64,000 nt of DNA, from positions 14,708,001 to 14,772,000 of the forward strand of contig JAVUNC010000025.1 of the NCBI GenBank assembly GCA_032173965.1, written 5' to 3'. The notes under the pieces were generated by a model. That model was not told the DNA's origin and ran no database searches. It was given only the letters and a program-made list of their open reading frames with translations. The position numbers and the translations under genes were made by a program. Positions 58,120 through 64,000 of the stretch are shown piece by piece (the stretch's first letter is position 1; each line of letters begins with the position of its first letter). This DNA comes from Sitta carolinensis (taxonomy: Eukaryota; Chordata; Aves; Passeriformes; Sittidae).

Positions 58120-58593
58120 ACAGGAGAACATGGATCTGTTGGAGGGAGTCCAGAGGAGGACCACTGAGCTGAGTGATGGAGAATCTCTGGTATAAGGAAA
58201 GGGTAAGAGAATTGCCATTTTTTTCCAACCTGGAAAAAAGATTTTGGGGTTATGTTATTGCAGCCTTCCAGGACCTGAAGGGAGCCTACAAGAAAGATGG
58301 AGAGAGACTGTTTGCAAGAGCACGTGGTGACAGGAGAAGGAGGAAGGGATTTGAAATAAGAGTTGGTTTAGACTTGACATTATGAAGAAATTTTTTACTG
58401 AGACAGCGAGGAGGGACTGGAACAAGCTACCTAAATAAGCTGAGGGTGTGCCATCCTTGGAAGTATTCAAGGCCAGGCTGGATGGAGACCTGAGCAACCT
58501 GGTCTAGTGAAAGGCATCCCTGCCCACAGCAGGGGGCTTGGAATTAGGTGATCTTTCAAGTTCCTTCCAATCCAAACCATTCTGTGATTCTAT
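58120..58593 (+). mobile_element. CR1 LINE 3' end, about 470 bp
   Basis: Blocks in consensus order: GAGTCCAGAGGAGGACCACT, TTGCAGCCTTCCAGGACCTG, GGAGCCTACAAGAAAGATGG, TTTGCAAGAGCACGTGGTGA, GAAGAAATTTTTTACTGAGA, TTCAAGGCCAGGCTGGATGG, GAGCAACCTGGTCTAGTG, then ATTCTGTGATTCTAT. It is the best-preserved CR1 copy in the window, 5'-truncated, with the RT frame gone, and antisense to PDE10A. It is strong evidence for an avian or other sauropsid source. Confidence 0.95.
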
Positions 58594-59969
58594 TACCTAA
58601 ACTATATCCAGTATTTTGTCAATATTTGCCTATTACTTAATCAGATCCATCTGATGCCTCTCAGATTGGAATATTTGAAATTGTCTCCTCTTGAAGAGAT
58701 GAAACTATCAAGAAAGGAATGGCAAGGTGCAGGTCCACAGCAGCAGGAACCAATCTGTGCCTGAGCTGCCTCCTCTGTGCTCTCCCCACAGCCTTGGGCA
58801 GTTTACAGCAGCAGCAGGGAGCTGTAGATATAATCTACAATTACACAAGCAAAACGACCAGTGTATGGGAAAGGCTGGCTCTACACACCCAGGGACGGAA
58901 GCTGAGGCCAGGCAGTACAGGCTCAAATCAACCACAGAGTTATTTCCTGGGAACAAGAAGGTTTTGGCCCAAGCAAACACCACTTCAGCAGACAGGATTC
59001 ACTGGCATCTCAGTTTCCTAATGACTGGGCTATTCAAGGCTAGTTGGTGCTGACAAAAAGAGCCTGAGATCCTGAAGACTTCCATGGAAGCATTGAAAGT
59101 TCTCTTTGCTAAGATAATAGCTGCTTTTTTTTTTTTTTTTAACCTGACAAGTTCATTCATATGCAATAGCTTAATATTAAATAAAACAAAATGTAATTAT
59201 GGCTTCCTTCAGGCTGGAGACACGTACACACCCTCTTTAGTAAAATGCAGCAGTTGCAGAGGTGTCTAGATTTAATGGGTTCTTCCATCCAAGGAACACG
59301 ATGATCACATCAACATTCATTTCTATTTATTAGTTTCCTTTATCACAGGACTGCAATGACTAAGGAGCTTTAATATGTTTTAGGTACCTGTAGAGCATGC
59401 AGGGAAAGGTTTATGTAGGAATTCACACTATTCTCTTCAAATCTTGAAACACTTCTTAACAATCAAGACAAGCAGTGCTAAGTCATACCTCTGAGTATAC
59501 TCTTTCTTTTGGTCCATCACACATCTGAATCATTTAGGATTGATTACTTAGATATATATATTTTAGGAACAGTTAAAGAGGAAGCTCATTAAGACAGAAA
59601 ATTATCTTCAGCCGCCTAGTTTTGAATTATTTAGCCAAATCTCAAGTAGAAAACAAGCATGGAGAGAAACTTGCTTTGACAGCACAATGACAGATTCCCT
59701 AACCTTGTTCTAAATGCCTGTGATTCCAGTGACTGATTTACACTGTATTATTGCCTTTAATAGTTTTGGGGTTTTTTTTCCATTACAATTCCAGATATAC
59801 AGGAGGAATCCAGACTAACTCCCTAATTTACTTTTGTTAGTGTGCCGACTGGAGTACAGCAGTGAAATTGGATGAGGTGTGCCTACAATATCAATGACAG
59901 GGTAAAAATGTGCTCAGTTCCAAAAAAAACCCACTGCTAGAGACTACAAGTTTTTCAAAGACACTTTAG

Positions 59970-59995
59970 GGAAAAAAAAAAAAAAAAAAAAAAAA
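59970..59995. repeat. Poly(A) run
   Basis: About 25 consecutive A. No element was recognised immediately before it. Confidence 0.85.
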
Positions 59996-62900
59996 GCCTG
60001 CATTATGTTTCAGTTTTGTCTTGGGAGAAATATGACCTACATGGCTATAGAAAATTTATTCCTATGAATATCTAATACAAAAAATTACCATAACATAAAA
60101 AGCTATGGCTCAGTGCTGTAAATGGGTGGATGCACCCTACTGTGCAGTAAAGGGTAGAAAATAATGGCTGGCTTTCCAGTGGAAAGACTTGGAATTCAGC
60201 TCTCAGACTGGGTTCTGTCCCCAAAGACACATTCTCTTCTGCAACATTTGGGAGGGAGTTTAGAGAGCAAAAATTAAGGAAAATAGTCTTTCAATTTAGT
60301 TTATCAGTTGATCAATGCTAGTCATAATCATAATACATAATTTAGCCCACAGGAAATACAGCAAAATAAACACACAGAAAGAACTTTTTTAATGATGGAA
60401 ACCTGTGTTCTCCTACTTCAAATCACTCTGTAATTATGAAAACAAGCAAAAATCCTTATTAAGCACTTTGGATGTTCTCATTTGGAATATTATCAGTCAC
60501 TAAGTTTATTTCTTTTTCCATACATAATTTAGCAAGCATCCTTTAATTTGATGCATAAAAGGATTTCCCACAAACGTAAATCAAGTATATAACTGTATGC
60601 ATTCCTTTAGAAACCCACTCTAGTGTCTTGGTTTAAGTTGACAGCTAATATTAATATAAACAGGACTTATTAATTAAATTGCAACTTGTAGCCTGGAAAT
60701 TAGGTTTCCTTTAAGCCCAACAAAACCCAGGCTCTGTAGCATCCCACTTCATGGGAATGAAAACCAGCAAGAAAAGAAAATACAAGAAATTCTACATATT
60801 TGTGTGCATCTATGGGGTGCAACTGATTAGTTGAAAAGTGTGAGTGTCTTAGCCTGCCATCACCACTGGATTACACAATCCACTCCTCCTTTGTGTAGCC
60901 TACGTGCAGCTACTCCTGCTGTTGCCCTTTCCTCCTCTGTCCTATGCTTCCCCAAAGGGCTCTCCTTTCAGCACATAAGGGAAAGAAAGAAACCACTGGG
61001 TAAAGCCACTTCATATTCCTGTCTTCACTGGGAACGTAGCCAAGGATGCTTACAAAGAGCAGGAGTGGGACGAGCAGGTAAGCTGTTTTCTAAGCTTCTC
61101 TACTGACAGAGCAGCTCAGTTTTTCATGTTTTATTCCACAGTATCACTGAAACACTAAACTTCAGAGCAGTAATTTTCTAGTCAATGATGAAACTAGTAG
61201 TGGAAAATTTGTAAGATTCTGAATTTGTTCAAGGACTCAATGAGGATTTATAAGCAAGTTCAGAAGGTTCTTGAAATGAGTTCAGTATGAAAGGCAGAAG
61301 CAAATACTTAGGTACTAATTTTTTTTAACATATTCTTTGCATATAGTAACTTTTTAGACAGTCACTGAAACTTCATTTTTAGATGTGTTTTTGGAGTAAA
61401 ACAACAAGAACTTTGTACCATCAACTCAAAGAAAGGCACCACTGTTCAGCATGCATTTTCCTGCAGCATTTCAACGGGTCATAAGGAATTCCAGATATAT
61501 TTTCTAGGAAAAAAAATACATTCTGCTTTTGCATTAACACAGGCCTTTCTATTAGACTTAACAGAATGGACTGGAGCTTTGTGGTTTGGTTGTTTTTTTG
61601 TTGCTTTTTTTCCCTGTGTATATAGATGCCAGTGTCTGGAACTCAACATACACTTTGTGCAACCACTAAAAGGAAAATCTGCAAAGATCAAATACATCAA
61701 ATGAAATACATTAACTAAATAAAATCACTTGCAACTAATCTGAGGTTCTGTCAAAGCAAAGGTCAGACAGAGATTACAGGATTACTGAGAGGCCAGAATA
61801 GAAGTTCAAGACTTTCTCTGGGTTCCTAATCTCTTTCCTCAAGGAAACACAAGAGTTACCAAACCAGTTTCCACTGATTCCTCCTCTAGGCTTGGATCCT
61901 GGACATGTTCTAAAAACATTTTCAATACCCAAGGTGATATTTGATGCAAAAATCCAAAAAGAGTTCCTGGTAAGAATGAAAAAATGCCTATCCTTCTCTT
62001 ACTATATTCTCCTTCTTAAAATGTGTGAGCTTGTTACTTACCACAGCAAAGGTTTTCTTTAACCTTTTGAGATGCACAAATGAACCCTCAAGGATATGAA
62101 AACAGTCAGGCCAGGAGCTCTTATTAAACATTTTTTTCTAAGAGGTAAAACTGGAGTCAGACCTCACCAAAGTTTTATGAAGTCATAAAGTTCCTAACTG
62201 CCTGTCTCCGAGCAAATCTCACCTAACTATTGTACAAAAAATGCTTCTGTTTCTGCATTGTTTAAAAAAATCCACCTTCAGAAAGAGGAGTGAAACACAA
62301 CCAACCATATCTGAGGGATTTGGGCATAGCATGAGACAGAGAAACTTGATACCAAAGAAAACCATTCCATCACTGTAATATGTAAAAAGAAATGGCAGAC
62401 CTTGGAATGAAAACCGAGTGAAATTCTCTCCTAACAATCCTAGAATTAAGAAATATATTAATATATATTTTTAAAATTATAAGCCTAAAGAGGTAGAGAA
62501 AATTAAATAACACCAGGCTTTATTCTGCAATTGGCAGCTACAATAGGTACCTCAAACACTGAAATGCATCACATTTATGGCCACTGTTTACTCCTCAGAA
62601 GTAAAATTTCTTTTAACACAATCATATTGATAGACAGGGAGATAACAGTTATTTTCTCCAAAAATTGTTTTGGCCAGAGAACAATTGGAAAACACAACCT
62701 GGTAATAGTACACGTTTATAAAAACAATAGTCTGTAAAACTAAGATTTTGTTTAAGAAAAGTAACAGACAATAGAGAGATCTCAGATTATTCTTCAAGCA
62801 CATTCATGATTGACCATGAAGTACATGATGGCAAACCAGCACGTGTCACAATGACATGGCCTCCTAGGTAATACAGTGCAAAAAAGAGCACATTTGGGTA

Positions 62901-63761
62901 ATTTAAAACTTCATTTGAAACCACCTCCCCTCCTAGAAGGGCATTCACTGGGTCGGTCATGACAACTCTGATTTAAAAAGAAGGGGCACTGTGCAGCTAC
63001 TAGCTTAAAAAGTCGTTTTGACAAGTCACCTCAAGTGTTCCCTGTGAATCCAAAATGACTCCCAGCAAGTCCCCCTGAATAAACAGCTTTATTGCTATAC
63101 AAATCCCTGATGCACTTCATGAAGATATTTCCAAGTGTTGACAAAGAACCCTCTTGGACTGAATTAAAGGAAATGTAACAAGTCTGTTGCCCCCCCCAGT
63201 CACCAAAACCTGATGTCAGTTCCCCCCAATTGCTGTAAACCCTTCAAAAACTCACAAACATTCCTCCTCTCATACCTATTATTTTATCGTGTTTTATTAA
63301 TTTCCTGATCCTTGCTGCTCATCAACACCATCATCCTTTTCCTCTTTCCCTTTCTCTCCCCATCCTTTATGACAAATAAATTAAACGAGCACTTTAGGAT
63401 GAGGACCAAGCACCCTGTAAAGGAGTTCCCTTCTGCCACCTGAACAAACAAGGAAACAAAAAACATTCTACCTTTGCATTAAAAAAGCAGCATGATAAAA
63501 TCTCTTAATCACTGTTACTTTGCACTTTCAACTAGAGAAACTTCTTTATTTTTCTGTAGCCAAAGTTCATCACTTTTGGGTATCTCTGCACACTCAGGCT
63601 AAAAGAAAGAATAAAATAATTTAGCTCAGTACTGCAGCTAACATAAATCTCAATAAGGTGATGCCTCCAAAGAGTTTCAAAGATGCCTTATGGTTATAAC
63701 TGAAGAGACCTCTTGCAGCTTATCTAAGAAGAGCCATAAACAATGCACTATAGTATAAAAA

Positions 63762-63815
63762 CCCAGCATATTTTCCATAAATCCAGCATATTCCCATCTT
63801 TTCCAGCATATTCAA
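63762..63815. repeat. Three copies of a 20-bp unit with CCAGCATATT
   Basis: CAGCATATT starts at 63764, 63784 and 63804, spaced exactly 20 bp. The intervening bases are partly conserved (TTTTCC, CCCATC). Confidence 0.85.
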
Positions 63816-64000
63816 ATGAATTATTAAGACAATCTGACTGGCAATTCTACCAATGGGTGGTACATAAACCCCAGTAAGGCCAGAGAAGCACGTTGACAGA
63901 GAATAATGACCTTATTCTGCTAAACTAAAATACCACCTACTCCAGTTTGTAGCCTATGACAATGGCCAGTAACAGCTCATTTGGAAAGGAAATGGGAAAA

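Larger units (their letters stand above)
47601..64000 (-). other. PDE10A: PDE10A intron, 3' 16.4 kb (runs past window edge)
   Basis: The exon expected before the micro-exon (ending ...AETVEKWLKRKNN in human, as recalled) was looked for on the minus strand and not found, so it lies beyond 64000. Recognised content: tandem AATATCA units (48031-48125), a perfect hairpin (48132-48195), a CTCF-like motif (55964-55978), a CpG-dense patch (56162-56396), a CR1 3' end (58120-58593), poly(A) at 59970-59995 and a three-copy 20-bp repeat (63762-63815). Confidence 0.8.

Overview
The window is vertebrate, almost certainly bird, nuclear DNA. It holds one large intron-rich gene on the minus strand, AT-rich introns, several CR1 LINE 3' ends of the avian/sauropsid type, and retroviral LTR remnants. 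No bacterial-style operon, CRISPR array, tRNA or rRNA gene was seen. The species cannot be named from what is visible.

The gene is PDE10A, the dual cAMP/cGMP phosphodiesterase 10A. Fourteen consecutive coding exons could be placed by reading the minus strand: 47572-47600, 36508-36628, 34575-34624, 23925-24065, 20996-21151, 18997-19047, 17134-17192, 14467-14518, 10818-10960, 8585-8677, 7832-8018, 6195-6337, 4103-4186 and 2169-2319. All acceptors are AG and all donors GT. All 13 junctions join in frame to give 1460 nt, a continuous 487-residue stretch with no stop. It runs from just before GAF-A, through GAF-A, GAF-B and the linker, to the first catalytic motif (YHNWKHA) of the phosphodiesterase domain. 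The N-terminal exon(s) and promoter lie beyond 64000; the rest of the HD-type catalytic domain lies before position 1. Both ends of the gene are therefore missing.

Region by region: 1-11 kb carries the closely spaced catalytic-start, linker and GAF-B exons. 11-24 kb carries the end of GAF-A and the connecting helix, with two LTR remnants in the sense orientation flanking the exon at 20996-21151. 24-34.5 kb is a 10.5 kb intron. 34.5-36.6 kb has two GAF-A exons. 36.6-47.6 kb is a 10.9 kb intron with A/C- and G/T-rich tracts, a CpG-rich patch and an antisense LTR that still has a tRNA-Trp-like primer binding site. 47.6-64 kb is the 3' side of a very long intron upstream of a 29-nt micro-exon. 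It holds a perfect 29-bp hairpin, a CpG-dense patch near 56.3 kb and a CR1 element near 58.3 kb.

The most interesting observation is at 20.7-21.2 kb. The PDE10A reading frame runs through the donor of the 20996-21151 exon for 47 more codons, mostly LTR sequence, to a stop. A sense-strand AATAAA with a GT-rich stretch behind it follows, so an LTR-supplied terminal exon making a truncated GAF-A protein is conceivable. Nothing seen amounts to a new multi-gene system.
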